A DNA stretch of 64,000 nucleotides from the NCBI RefSeq assembly GCF_030811595.1, contig NZ_JAUSRB010000002.1, forward strand, positions 1,674,001 through 1,738,000, in the 5' to 3' direction. Under the pieces are notes generated by a model that worked only from the letters and a program-made list of their open reading frames with translations, ran no database searches and had not been told where the DNA came from. This document shows positions 7,135 to 14,828 of this stretch, piece after piece. Source of the DNA: Streptosporangium brasiliense (lineage in GTDB: Bacteria; Actinomycetota; Actinomycetes; Streptosporangiales; Streptosporangiaceae). Numbering within the stretch: position 1 is the first letter of the stretch; each line of letters begins with the position of its first letter. A program made the position numbers and the translations under genes.

Positions 7135-8223
7135 ATGACAGCCACACTGCCAGTGCGCGCCCGGGCCTTGGAACTGGCCGACGCCGGCGAACTGCCCGCG
7201 TACGTGTACGACCTTGCCGACCTGGACGCCCACATGGCCACCGTACGGGCCGCCCTCGGCGACACCGAGATCTACTACGCGGTCAAGGCCAATCCCGATC
7301 CGAAGCTGTTGCAGGTGATCGCGCCATACGTCGATGGCTTCGAGGTGGCATCCGGGGGAGAGCTTGCCCACGTGCGCGAGTTCTTCCCCGAAACACCGAT
7401 CGCGCTGGGCGGCCCCGGCAAGACCGACGCCGAACTCTTCGCCGACGTCCACCGGCTGCACATCGAGAGTCCCAGCGAGATCCGGCGCCTGTTCGCGGCG
7501 GGCCGCTCCGCCGACGTGCTGCTCAGGGTCAACCTCGACATCCCGATCAGCGGCGCGTCCTTGGCCATGGGCGGCGGGGCGACCCCCTTCGGCATGGACC
7601 CGGCAGGCATTGCCGAGTGCCTCGACCTGCTCGCCGGCCAGGATGCGGTACGACTGCGCGGTATCCATGCACACCTGGCCAGCGGCTTGGACGCGCCCCA
7701 GATGCTGGAGTTGGTCAACGCGATCCTCGACTACGCGCGCGGCCTGGGCGTCACCGAGATCAACCTTGGCGGCGGCATGGCCGTCGACTACACCGACCCT
7801 GGCGCCCGGTTCGACTGGAAGACCTACGGCGAGGGCCTGGCCGCGCTACGGCGCCCTGGCGAGGTTCTGCGGATCGAGCCGGGCCGGTCCCTGTCGGTGT
7901 ACTGCGGGCGGTACGTCACCCGGGTCATCGACGTCAAGCGCGTCCACGGCGAACTGTTCGCGGTGGTCGCGGGCGGCACCCACCACATCCGCACCCCTGC
8001 GACCAAGGGACACAGTCAGCCCATGGTCATCGAGGAGTCAGGCGAGCCGACCACGATCGTCGGCCAGCTCTGCACGCCGAAGGACACCATGGCGAAGCAC
8101 GTCCCGGTGAGCCTGAAGCCGGGCGACATGGTCGAGTTCCTCATGGCCGGCGCCTACGCCTGGAACATCTCCCACCATGACTTCCTCATGCACCCGAAGC
8201 CGACCTTCCACTATCTCGGCTGA
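7135..8223 (+). CDS. Fold-type III PLP-dependent decarboxylase (ornithine/DAP decarboxylase-like)
   Basis: The 362-aa product has the alanine-racemase-like TIM barrel followed by the decarboxylase beta-domain. The PLP lysine lies in YYAVKANP (Lys51). Other family motifs are GIHAHLASG, the phosphate-binding INLGGGMAVDY, EPGRSL and a late LCTPKDTM in the place of the C-D-S-x-D loop that completes the active site across the dimer. The closest relatives I can suggest are the diaminopimelate/ornithine decarboxylase group, including enzymes of siderophore and secondary metabolism such as SbnH and BtrK. The substrate cannot be read from the sequence. It lies 35 bases after the GntR gene, so the two may be co-transcribed; it looks like cargo of the element. 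Confidence 0.8.
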   Translation: MTATLPVRARALELADAGELPAYVYDLADLDAHMATVRAALGDTEIYYAVKANPDPKLLQVIAPYVDGFEVASGGELAHVREFFPETPIALGGPGKTDAELFADVHRLHIESPSEIRRLFAAGRSADVLLRVNLDIPISGASLAMGGGATPFGMDPAGIAECLDLLAGQDAVRLRGIHAHLASGLDAPQMLELVNAILDYARGLGVTEINLGGGMAVDYTDPGARFDWKTYGEGLAALRRPGEVLRIEPGRSLSVYCGRYVTRVIDVKRVHGELFAVVAGGTHHIRTPATKGHSQPMVIEESGEPTTIVGQLCTPKDTMAKHVPVSLKPGDMVEFLMAGAYAWNISHHDFLMHPKPTFHYLG

Positions 8224-8241
8224 GCCCCGCCTCACTTGCCA

Positions 8242-8275
8242 CGAGAGCCCCGGAAACCCTTCCCCGGGGCTCTCG
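8242..8275 (+). terminator. Terminator hairpin after the decarboxylase gene
   Basis: The 12-bp stem CGAGAGCCCCGG (8242-8253) pairs with its complement at 8264-8275 around a 10-base loop, and a short T-rich run follows. It lies 18 bases past the decarboxylase stop. Confidence 0.75.
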
Positions 8276-8323
8276 GTCTTTGGGAACTTTGAGTCCGTCC
8301 GATCACTCAGGCTGAGAAGTGTG

Positions 8324-8356
8324 AAGGGCTCCCGAACGTCAATCGCGGGAGCCCTT
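8324..8356 (-). terminator. Terminator hairpin after the ImmA gene
   Basis: AAGGGCTCCCG (8324-8334) and CGGGAGCCCTT (8346-8356) form an 11-bp stem just beyond the stop codon of the minus-strand ImmA gene. With the hairpin at 8242 it separates two convergent transcription units. Confidence 0.7.
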
Positions 8357-8359
8357 AGA

Positions 8360-9478
8360 TCACTTCACCAGTTGAAGCGCAGGCGGGCGGGGCGGTGTCG
8401 TATGCCCCCCGCCTCGCACCGCAGCGACAGGAGTTGGTACCAGACCGAACACGTGCTGGTTGATCTCCTCAGGACTGAGATGCAGGGCACGGGCCATATG
8501 GGCGACGGTGACTCCCTCAGCGCGAAGCGCGCCAAAGACCTTAGCCAGCAATTGCGAGGATTCCCGGTCGATACCGTCGGGCTCCTGGCGCCGGTAGCCC
8601 ATTCGGGACAGGTTCGTCGCCAAGGTGCGGTATCCCCACTCGGTCACCAGGTCGAGTTCATGCAACCGGTAAGTCAGTGCCATCGCCGAGACTTTCCAGG
8701 TCTTCTTCGCAGCCAGGACCCGATCCACGGTCGCATTGTTGAGCCGCTTGGCGCGTACTGCAGTAGGCGGCATCAAGAAGGCTGAGGCGAAGCGCTGGGC
8801 CTGCTGTTCAGCCAGTTTGCCGTGTGGGACCTCATGTTCAGGGTGCAACACCAGGTGGCCGAGTTCATGTGCGGCGTCAAAGCGGCCGCGCTCGCCCGAC
8901 TTGCGAGTGTTGATGATCACATATGGTGTGCCCTTCCAGTAGAAGGAGAATGCATCGACCTCCAAGCATTCCTCGGCCAGGGAGAACACTCTCGTCCCGT
9001 GCGCCTCCAGCAGGTGCACCAGGTTGGGAATCGGTGCCACGCCCAACTGCCACAGGTTGCGCACCTGCTCGGCCGCCAACTCCGGATCCCTGCCGGTCAG
9101 GGTGGGGATGTCGGGCTCGGGCAGGCGGAACCGCTCCTCCACCCACTCATTGATCATGATGGCGATGCGGGCGGCCGCCAGCGCCATGTCCCGCTGGCCG
9201 GCGGTGAGCTTGCTCGGCGCGCGGAAGCTCACCGCCTCCAACGGGATCTCCTCGATGTCCTCCGCGGTCAAGAACATCGCTGGCACTTGCAAGGCGTGCG
9301 CCAGCGTCTCCAATATCTTGTCGGTCATATGCTCCCGGCTGTCGCTGCGGACGTTCTCATACCCCGATAGGGTGCGCGTGCTAATGCCGCTGAGCTGCTC
9401 CAACCGGACCAGGGTCATACCCCGGCGCTTACGTGCTAGTTTCAACCGCGATGGGCTGAACTGGTGCTTATTGTTCAT
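8360..9478 (-). CDS. XRE-type HTH fused to ImmA/IrrE metallo-endopeptidase
   Basis: The 372-residue product begins with a Cro/C1-like HTH (about 8-65: RLKLARKRRGMTLVRLEQ, GISTRTLSGYE). A linker leads to an ImmA/IrrE zinc peptidase domain with HELGHLVLH at 204-212. The C-terminal 100 residues include a second HTH-like helix pair (EGVTVAHMARALHLSPEEI). In ICEBs1, ImmA cleaves the ImmR repressor to induce excision. Fusions of both modules occur in phages and integrative elements and may sense stress or DNA damage. The gene forms a minus-strand pair with the unknown 217-aa gene 26 bases upstream. The domain calls are firm; the biological role is inferred. Confidence 0.85.
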   Translation of the reverse strand: MNNKHQFSPSRLKLARKRRGMTLVRLEQLSGISTRTLSGYENVRSDSREHMTDKILETLAHALQVPAMFLTAEDIEEIPLEAVSFRAPSKLTAGQRDMALAAARIAIMINEWVEERFRLPEPDIPTLTGRDPELAAEQVRNLWQLGVAPIPNLVHLLEAHGTRVFSLAEECLEVDAFSFYWKGTPYVIINTRKSGERGRFDAAHELGHLVLHPEHEVPHGKLAEQQAQRFASAFLMPPTAVRAKRLNNATVDRVLAAKKTWKVSAMALTYRLHELDLVTEWGYRTLATNLSRMGYRRQEPDGIDRESSQLLAKVFGALRAEGVTVAHMARALHLSPEEINQHVFGLVPTPVAAVRGGGHTTPPRPPALQLVK

Positions 9479-9504
9479 AATGCCGTTTTCTACCCTGTTG
9501 GGCG

Positions 9505-10158
9505 TCAGCGGCGCTCAACAGCAACGTCGACGCCCTGCTCGCCTTCCCTGGGCTCTTCGCTGCCAACGGACACGCTCTCGATGACGTAGGGCGGGATCAG
9601 GATTCTTTCGCGCCAGTAGTCGACGTAGCCCTGCTCAGTGATGGATCCCGGCAGGGACAGCTCAACGAAGACGGCGCGCTCGGTCACGTAGTACAGCAGA
9701 ACCCAGGTGGCGCGTGGTTGCTCGGCTGCTATGTCGTGCAGCACGGGCCCGACCTCGGCGTCGACAAACAGAGGCAGTTGGACCTGCCCGTTGTCCTGGA
9801 CGACTTTTTGATACGTCGCGCCCTTGGCGTATTTGGTGGTCGGTGGGGCGCCCGTTTTCGACCCAGTCTGCGCGTCGCCGGTCGTCGCCACGATCGCGAA
9901 GGCTCCCGTGGGGTGGATCGTGAGCGGCAGGTTTCGGGGGTTCTCGGCGCGCCACTCGTGCTTCGACTTGCTGATGCGCAGGTGCTCGTTGATCCGTCCC
10001 CATCGCGCCATGCCGGCCATCGCCACCGGAGCGTCCTCCGACCATGTGCGCGACTCCCCCACGCCGGCGTTCAACGCCGCGTGGATCTCCTCCACCTTGA
10101 GTCCTAGCTGGGCGAGCCGATCCACGGCCCCCTTCTCGGTATGGACAGCCCGTTCCAC
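9505..10158 (-). CDS. Unknown 217-aa protein paired with the ImmA/IrrE gene
   Basis: I chose the GTG at 10158 because AAGGAGG lies five bases upstream; a TTG at 10197 is in frame but lacks such a site. The protein starts MERAVHTEKGAVDRLAQLG and appears to be mixed alpha/beta and soluble, with no signal peptide and no membrane segment. I recognise no family, catalytic motif or metal site. It is followed after 26 bases by the XRE-ImmA gene on the same strand, so the two are probably co-transcribed and may work together, for instance as regulated target and protease or as an immunity or defence pair. That pairing is inference from position only. Confidence 0.65.
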   Translation of the reverse strand: MERAVHTEKGAVDRLAQLGLKVEEIHAALNAGVGESRTWSEDAPVAMAGMARWGRINEHLRISKSKHEWRAENPRNLPLTIHPTGAFAIVATTGDAQTGSKTGAPPTTKYAKGATYQKVVQDNGQVQLPLFVDAEVGPVLHDIAAEQPRATWVLLYYVTERAVFVELSLPGSITEQGYVDYWRERILIPPYVIESVSVGSEEPREGEQGVDVAVERR

Positions 10159-10197
10159 AGGCGCCTCCTTAGTCGATTGCAGGAAATCCTCCCTCAA

Positions 10198-10577
10198 GTG
10201 AGGGGGAAAAACAAGAAGATCGCAAGAAGAGTCCCAGGTGAAGAACCAATGGGGTTAGATCACCTTCACCAGATCGATCGAGTACTGCCGCCGGGGACCT
10301 GAACGGCACCATCTGACTGACCTTCGGCGGGGCCCACCAAGAACGACCAACCTCACGAACCGTGGCTCTGAGAGAGCGACAGAGCGCCATTGAGACAGAG
10401 CGCCACAAGAGACGGGAGAGCACCGCTGATCTCCCTAGAATCGCCCTCAGCGCTTCGGCCAAGGGCTCAGTTTGGGTCTCAGTTCATGTCCATCCGGGGC
10501 CGTTCATCAGGGTCCCGTCCGCCCCCTCCACGCCTGGTCGAGACTGCTCTGATCAGAGCTGAACAGAGTTCCACAGT
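10198..10577. other. Non-coding right-end region of the element with attachment-site repeats
   Basis: No convincing gene lies here. Two exact 12-bp direct repeats, GACAGAGCGCCA, start at 10378 and 10394 (16-bp period). A perfect 14-bp palindrome, GCTCTGATCAGAGC (10546-10559), sits just before the tRNA-derived core. Repeats and palindromes flanking an att core are typical arm sites for integrase, excisionase or host factors. The promoter of the minus-strand 217-aa gene should also be here. Confidence 0.5.
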
Positions 10578-10634
10578 CTTGGAAAGCGTGTTGGGGGCAA
10601 CCCCTCAGGAGTTCGAATCTCCTATCCTCCGCCA
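10578..10634 (+). other. attR: 3' part of tRNA-Ser(GGA) displaced by integration
   Basis: From the anticodon loop onward this is a serine tRNA 3' half: loop TTGGAAA with anticodon GGA at 10581-10583, 3' anticodon strand GCGTG, a long variable arm, the T arm AGGAG-TTCGAAT-CTCCT, acceptor strand ATCCTCC, G discriminator and encoded CCA (10632-10634). The bases upstream (CAGTC) do not complete the anticodon stem, and no D arm or 5' acceptor strand exists here. This is the expected scar of an element integrated into the 3' end of a tRNA gene. The intact tRNA-Ser(GGA), restored by the element's copy, should lie at the left end beyond the window. Confidence 0.85.
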
Positions 10635-10641
10635 TCACACG

Positions 10642-10670
10642 GAAGCCCGCTCCAGCATGGAGCGGGCTTC
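10642..10670 (+). terminator. Original tRNA-Ser terminator
   Basis: A 13-bp perfect stem (GAAGCCCGCTCCA with its complement) closes on the three-base loop GCA and is followed by TTTG. Its position seven bases after the tRNA CCA shows that it is the original terminator of the interrupted tRNA gene, now separated from the 5' half. Confidence 0.85.
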
Positions 10671-10720
10671 TTTGCGTCCGGACCCCGGTCCGGGTCTCAG
10701 CCGGGGCCGTCCCCGCCCGG

Positions 10721-11818
10721 TCAGTCGGCGGGGAGCTTCCCGAGCGTCACGGTCGTGGTGGCGGGGGAGCCGTCGGGCCGCCGGAGCTTCACCTTGGCCC
10801 GGTGGCCGGGCTTACGGGCGGCGAGCACCTTGGCCAGGGCCTGCGCGGTCAGGGTCGGGGTGCCGTCGACCGAGACGATCACGCTCCCGGGCTTGATGGC
10901 CGCCTGCGGCGCGCCGGTGCCCTCGGCCGCCCGCAGGACGCCGACGCCTGCCGGCCGGCCCCGGCGGCTGACCACGGTCTGCACCGCGACGCCAAGAGTG
11001 GCCCGTTCGGTGTCGGTGACCTTGCCGTTCTTGATGAGCTGGCTGACGACACGGGTGGCGGTGTTGGACGGGATCGCGAAGCCGATGCCCGGAACCGTGG
11101 CGCCCGTCTCGGTGTTGACGACGTTGGCGATCAGGATGCCGACGACCTCCCCCGCGAGGTCGATCAGGGCGCCGCCGCTGTTGCCCTCCTGGATCGGGGC
11201 GGAGGTCTGGATGAGGCCGCCGATCGTGGATCCGGCAGCGGCGCCGGGCTCGGCCGGGAAGGAGACACTGCGGTCCAGCCCGGAGACGATGCCGTCGGTC
11301 ACGCTGCCCGACAGGCCCAGCGGGTTGCCCATGGCCAGCACGAACTCGCCGATGGACAGCTCGCTGGAGTCGCCGAAGTCGGTGGGGACGAGACCGGCCG
11401 GATCGACCACCTTGAGCACGGCCAGGTCGCTGGCCTCGTCGGAGCCCACCAACCTGGCGGTCCGAGGAGTGCCGCCCGTGGCCAGTGTGATCTCGAAATT
11501 CTTGGCACCCCTCACCACATGGTCATTTGTCACGATATGACCAGATTTGTCATAGACGATGCCCGAACCCTCGGCGACCGCCAACGGACCGACCTCCGAG
11601 GAGATCTGCACGATGGACGGCAACACCCTGGCGATGCTCTGGCTGTAGGAGGCCTCCAGCGCCGTTGGAGTCCTCGCCGCCGGGACGGCGACGGTGCCGG
11701 CCCTCTTGCCCGACGGTCGCGGGTCGGTGCCAGGGCCGCCGCCGGCGAACACCACCGACGCGGCGAGTAGCGTGATGATTACAGTCCGCGCTTCCCTCAT
11801 AACGAAGCATTTGCCCAT
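10721..11818 (-). CDS. S1C (DegP/HtrA-like) serine protease with C-terminal PDZ domain
   Basis: This 365-aa exported protease starts with a signal-like segment (MREARTVIITLLAASVVFAG). The trypsin-like domain holds the catalytic triad His100 (TNDHVV), Asp131 (SDLAVLK) and Ser214 (EGNSGGAL). A single PDZ domain follows (about 270-360; KPGSVIVSVDGTPTLTAQ). HtrA-like proteins degrade or refold damaged secreted proteins outside the membrane. No clear Shine-Dalgarno site precedes either the ATG at 11818 or the in-frame ATG six codons later, so the start is uncertain. It is divergent from the YpfJ-like metalloprotease gene, making two envelope proteases back to back. Confidence 0.88.
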   Translation of the reverse strand: MGKCFVMREARTVIITLLAASVVFAGGGPGTDPRPSGKRAGTVAVPAARTPTALEASYSQSIARVLPSIVQISSEVGPLAVAEGSGIVYDKSGHIVTNDHVVRGAKNFEITLATGGTPRTARLVGSDEASDLAVLKVVDPAGLVPTDFGDSSELSIGEFVLAMGNPLGLSGSVTDGIVSGLDRSVSFPAEPGAAAGSTIGGLIQTSAPIQEGNSGGALIDLAGEVVGILIANVVNTETGATVPGIGFAIPSNTATRVVSQLIKNGKVTDTERATLGVAVQTVVSRRGRPAGVGVLRAAEGTGAPQAAIKPGSVIVSVDGTPTLTAQALAKVLAARKPGHRAKVKLRRPDGSPATTTVTLGKLPAD

Positions 11819-11899
11819 TTAGCAGGGGAAAGACGTAAATGGAGATACATGTTTCGCACAGAGTGGTGCGACCAATCCGGCCGGCGGGGGCGCGGGGAG

Positions 11900-11938
11900 C
11901 CGTCCGCGGCCGGCGCCCGGAGCGCCGGCCGCGGACGG
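11900..11938. repeat. 17-bp perfect inverted repeat in the divergent protease spacer
   Basis: CCGTCCGCGGCCGGCGC (11900-11916) is perfectly complementary to 11922-11938 with a five-base loop CCGGA. There is no T-run, and the hairpin lies between divergent genes, so a terminator is not expected. It may be a regulatory site or RNA structure in the 5' leader of either gene. The rest of the 11,819-12,202 gap is high-GC sequence in which I see no gene. Confidence 0.5.
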
Positions 11939-12202
11939 CCCCGGTGACGACGGGGCGGAGCCGGCCGGGCGGCGGCCGCCGGGCGGCGTAGACAGGACCG
12001 TGCGAGGGAATGTCTGACAGAGCCAACGGCAGGGACGCGCCCGGCCGCGGAGCGGGCGCGACAGCGCAGGTCGCCCGCCCCGCCACCGGCCCGGCGGGCC
12101 ACGGCGTCGCGGCGTCCCCGCGGAGGCACCCCAGCCCCCCGGCATGCCCGGCCCCTCCGGGGGCAGTCGGAGGGTCCCAAGCGGATCGAAGGGACGTCGG
12201 CG

Positions 12203-13057
12203 ATGGATTTCAAGGACGATGCCCAGCTGGACAGCTCACAGGTCGAGAGCGGCGGCCGGGGAAGGATCCCCGGAGGCGGCCTCGCGGTCGGCGGCGGTGC
12301 GGCCGGGATCCTCGCGCTCATCGTGGCGCTGATATTCGGGATCAATCCCGGCGACATCACCGGCGGCGACCCCGCGCCGGTGGGCCCCAGCTCCGACCTG
12401 AGCGCCCAGTGCAAGTCGGGGCAGGACGCCGACCAGAACGAGGAGTGCCGGGTGGTCGGCGTGGTCAACAGCATCCAGGACTACTGGCCCAAGGTCGTGC
12501 AGGACTACCGGCCCGCCAAGACCGTCCTGTTCTCCGGCCAGGTCAACACCGCCTGCGGCGCGGCCGACTCCTCGGTCGGCCCGTTCTACTGCCCGGCCGA
12601 CCAGAAGGTCTACCTTGATCTGTCCTTCTTCGAGCAGCTTGAGAGCAGGTTCGGCGCCAAGGGCGGGCCGTTCGCCCAGGCCTACGTGATCGGGCACGAG
12701 TACGGTCACCACGTGCAGAACCTGCTCGGCACCAACGCCAGGGCCCAGGGCGACCGACAGGGGCCGGAGAGCGGCTCGGTCCGGCTGGAACTGCAGGCCG
12801 ACTGCTACTCCGGAGCCTGGGCCAAGAACGCCTACGAGACCGGCCTGTTCGAGAAGCCCTTCACCCAGACCGACATCGAGGAGGCGCTCAGCGCGGCCGC
12901 GGCGGTGGGCGACGACAGCATCCAGGAGCGCACCCAGGGCCGGATCGACCCCGAGGGCTTCACCCACGGAACGTCGGCGCAGCGTGTCAAGTGGTTCACC
13001 ACCGGTTACGAGAGCGGCGACCCCACCAGGTGCGACACCTTCGCCGGCGACATCTGA
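12203..13057 (+). CDS. YpfJ-family neutral zinc metallopeptidase
   Basis: The 284-residue product has a short cytoplasmic N-terminus, one membrane anchor (about 25-47: LAVGGGAAGILALIVALIFG) and an extracellular domain of the YpfJ/PF04228 type. The motif VIGHEYGHHVQNLLG (His165, Glu166, His169) is the zinc site, and RLELQADCYSGAWA supplies the downstream acidic ligand. It is close to the family's usual length. The start ATG is preceded by GAAGGGA. Members are conserved in bacteria, but the physiological substrate is not established. Confidence 0.88.
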   Translation: MDFKDDAQLDSSQVESGGRGRIPGGGLAVGGGAAGILALIVALIFGINPGDITGGDPAPVGPSSDLSAQCKSGQDADQNEECRVVGVVNSIQDYWPKVVQDYRPAKTVLFSGQVNTACGAADSSVGPFYCPADQKVYLDLSFFEQLESRFGAKGGPFAQAYVIGHEYGHHVQNLLGTNARAQGDRQGPESGSVRLELQADCYSGAWAKNAYETGLFEKPFTQTDIEEALSAAAAVGDDSIQERTQGRIDPEGFTHGTSAQRVKWFTTGYESGDPTRCDTFAGDI

Positions 13058-13128
13058 CAGAGGCCGCTGAGCTGCGATAAGAGCAACTGGGCAGGCAAAC
13101 GGTCCGAATCTCTCCTAAACTACATAGT

Positions 13129-13431
13129 GTGATCTTCAAGTTGATCGGTGACGGACGGCCCTACCCCGAGCACGGCCTCTCGCATCGCGAGTGGGCGCAG
13201 ATACCGCCGCGACAGGTCCGGCTCGACACGCTGATCACCACCAAAGCGGTGCTCGACCTGCACTCCCTGCTCGCCAAGGACTCCACGTTCTACGGTGATC
13301 TGTTCCCGCACGTGGTGCAGTGGCGCGGCGACCTCTACCTGGAGGACGGCCTGCACCGCGCGCTGCGCTCGGCGCTGCACCAGCGCTCGGTCCTGCACGC
13401 CCGCGTCCTGGAGATCCCCGCGGACAACTGA
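13129..13431 (+). CDS. Conserved 100-aa actinobacterial protein, annotated in relatives as VapB-like antitoxin
   Basis: This small protein (MIFKLIGDGRPYPEHGLSHR...) is conserved in actinomycetes, where it is sometimes labelled a VapB-type antitoxin. I see no partner PIN-domain toxin here, so the label should not be taken as a function. The GTG start has no ribosome site. A TAAACT box (13116-13121) lies exactly seven bases before it, the arrangement expected of a leaderless transcript. A strong terminator follows. It stands alone on the plus strand. Confidence 0.7.
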   Translation: MIFKLIGDGRPYPEHGLSHREWAQIPPRQVRLDTLITTKAVLDLHSLLAKDSTFYGDLFPHVVQWRGDLYLEDGLHRALRSALHQRSVLHARVLEIPADN

Positions 13432-13439
13432 GAACGCCG

Positions 13440-13469
13440 AAAGGGCTCCCGGCATCCCGGGAGCCCTTT
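13440..13469 (+). terminator. Terminator hairpin
   Basis: AAAGGGCTCCCGG (13440-13452) pairs with 13457-13469 around CATC, and the stem ends in a TTTT run at 13467-13470. It follows the 100-aa gene after eight bases. Confidence 0.85.
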
Positions 13470-13563
13470 TCCGTCCGGCGGTGGAGGGGATTCGGCCCGG
13501 GACCCCGTGACCGAATCATGAAAGACCTTCCTCGGGCGCCCCGGGCCTCGTTAGCTTTACCGG

Positions 13564-13797
13564 GTGCTGAGCACCTACCAAGAGATCCGTGACCGGATCT
13601 ACGAGCTCGCCCGCCGGCACGGGCTGCGGGTCGACTGGGTCGAGACCACCAGGTCGGTGCGGCTGCTCCATCTGCTCGACACCGACCAGATCGTCATAGC
13701 ACGCGCCACCGTCCCCGTCCGAGGTGTCACACTCGAAGCACTGGCCCATCTGGCCACAGACCTGGAGCGCGTTTTCGGAAGGGACTGGATGGAATGA
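13564..13797 (+). CDS. Hypothetical 77-aa protein
   Basis: This frame starts at a GTG (MLSTYQEIRDRIYELARRHG) and encodes a small alpha/beta protein with no motif that I recognise. A TAGCTT box lies six bases upstream of the start and no Shine-Dalgarno site is visible, suggesting leaderless initiation. Its stop overlaps the start of the next gene as ATGA, so the two are translationally coupled and probably function together. Confidence 0.6.
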   Translation: MLSTYQEIRDRIYELARRHGLRVDWVETTRSVRLLHLLDTDQIVIARATVPVRGVTLEALAHLATDLERVFGRDWME

Positions 13798-14177
13798 CCG
13801 CCCACCACCTGACCTTCAAGGTCACTCGCAGCAGAGCGCTCGACACCGGGGGCGACGTGTGGGTGGCCCTCGCCGTCGGCGCCCCGGGCAGCGTTTCCGG
13901 CGAGAGCCTGGCCGAGCTGGTCGAAGAGGTGGAGGCGGTCAAGCATTTCTGCCTCGGTCTCCCCGAGGAGACCCCCGTCTCCGTCGAATACGTCTACGAG
14001 CTGCCCGGCCTGCCCCAGGAGGTGCTCACCTCCTACCGGCGCGAGCGTGCGCAGCTCGACGAGAGCGCCCGCGCCCTCGCCGTACGGCTGCGCGAGGCGG
14101 GCCTGTCGGAGCGGGACAGCGCGACGCTGCTGGACATGCCGGCGTCGGGGACGGACCTGCTGCGGAGCCCCGCCTGA
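13794..14177 (+). CDS. Hypothetical 127-aa protein coupled to the upstream gene
   Basis: The product begins MTAHHLTFKVTRSRALDTGG and ends in a long helix-rich tail (RRERAQLDESARALAVRLREAG, LSERDSATLLDMP) that looks like the part of a small HTH protein where translation-coupled regulators bind, although I cannot confirm DNA binding. The four-base overlap with the 77-aa gene indicates a two-gene operon that ends at the terminator at 14207. No named family is recognised. Confidence 0.6.
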   Translation: MTAHHLTFKVTRSRALDTGGDVWVALAVGAPGSVSGESLAELVEEVEAVKHFCLGLPEETPVSVEYVYELPGLPQEVLTSYRRERAQLDESARALAVRLREAGLSERDSATLLDMPASGTDLLRSPA

Positions 14178-14206
14178 CAGGCCGGGAGCGGGGGAGCCGA
14201 CACGGA

Positions 14207-14245
14207 GAAGGCCCCTGACCCGTTCGACCGGGTCAGGGGCCTTTC
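14207..14245. terminator. Bidirectional terminator between the 127-aa gene and tRNA-Ser
   Basis: GGCCCCTGACCCG (14210-14222) and its complement (14229-14241) form a 13-bp stem with AGAA on one side and TTTCT on the other. It can serve both the plus-strand gene pair and the minus-strand tRNA. Confidence 0.8.
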
Positions 14246-14249
14246 TCGG

Positions 14250-14339
14250 TGGCGGTGGTGGTGGGATTTGAACCCACGGATGAGTTGCCCCATCACACGC
14301 TTTCGAGGCGTGCGCCCTCGGCCACTAGGCGACACCACC
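14250..14339 (-). tRNA. tRNA-Ser(CGA)
   Basis: The minus strand folds as a 90-nt serine tRNA. The acceptor GGTGGTG pairs with CACCACC, the anticodon loop CTCGAAA carries CGA (14303-14305), the variable arm is long, the T arm is GTGGG-TTCAAAT-CCCAC, and G plus CCA is encoded at the 3' end. It reads UCG codons. tadA lies immediately upstream on the same strand. Confidence 0.95.
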
Positions 14340-14363
14340 GCCGAGCAGCTTACCGGATAACCA

Positions 14364-14828
14364 CTATTGCTCGCGCATCCGGCGGACGGCGAAGAACTCG
14401 GTGAGAACGCCGGCGCACTCGTCGGCCAGCACGCCCATGACGACCTCGGGCCGGTGGTTGAGACGGCGGTCCCGTATCACGTCCCAGAGCGAGCCGGCGG
14501 CCCCGCCCTTGGCGTCCGCGGCACCGTACACGACGCGGTCGATCCTGGCCAGCACCGCGGCCCCCGCGCACATCGTGCAGGGCTCCAACGTGACCACCAG
14601 CGTGCAGCCGGTCAGCCGCCACTCCCCGCGGGCCCGCGCGGCCTCCCGCAGGGCGAGGACCTCGGCGTGCGCGGTGGGATCGCGCAGGGACACCCGGTCG
14701 TTGCCGGCCTGCGCCAGCACCGCCCCGTCGGGGCCGAGGACGACCGCTCCGACCGGCACCTCGCCACGGGCGCCGGCGGCCGCGGCCTGCGCCAGGGCGA
14801 GCCGCATCTGCGGGACGTAGTCGGTCAC
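14364..14828 (-). CDS. tadA: tRNA adenosine(34) deaminase TadA
   Basis: This 154-residue cytidine-deaminase-fold enzyme converts A34 to inosine in tRNA-Arg(ACG). The zinc-binding HAEVLAL (His54, catalytic Glu56) and PCTMC (Cys84, Cys87) motifs are present, as is the N-terminal EVPVGAVVL strand. I start at GTG 14828, whose bases overlap the TGA of the associated-protein gene upstream; an internal ATG seven codons later is possible. The gene sits between two companion genes and a tRNA gene, a normal setting in actinomycetes. A much longer frame reading upstream is an artefact of high GC. Confidence 0.92.
   Translation of the reverse strand: MTDYVPQMRLALAQAAAAGARGEVPVGAVVLGPDGAVLAQAGNDRVSLRDPTAHAEVLALREAARARGEWRLTGCTLVVTLEPCTMCAGAAVLARIDRVVYGAADAKGGAAGSLWDVIRDRRLNHRPEVVMGVLADECAGVLTEFFAVRRMREQ

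Noticed and set aside
13129..13431. Functional toxin-antitoxin pair at the VapB-like gene
   Set aside because: No toxin-like partner is adjacent, so only the conserved protein itself is reported.
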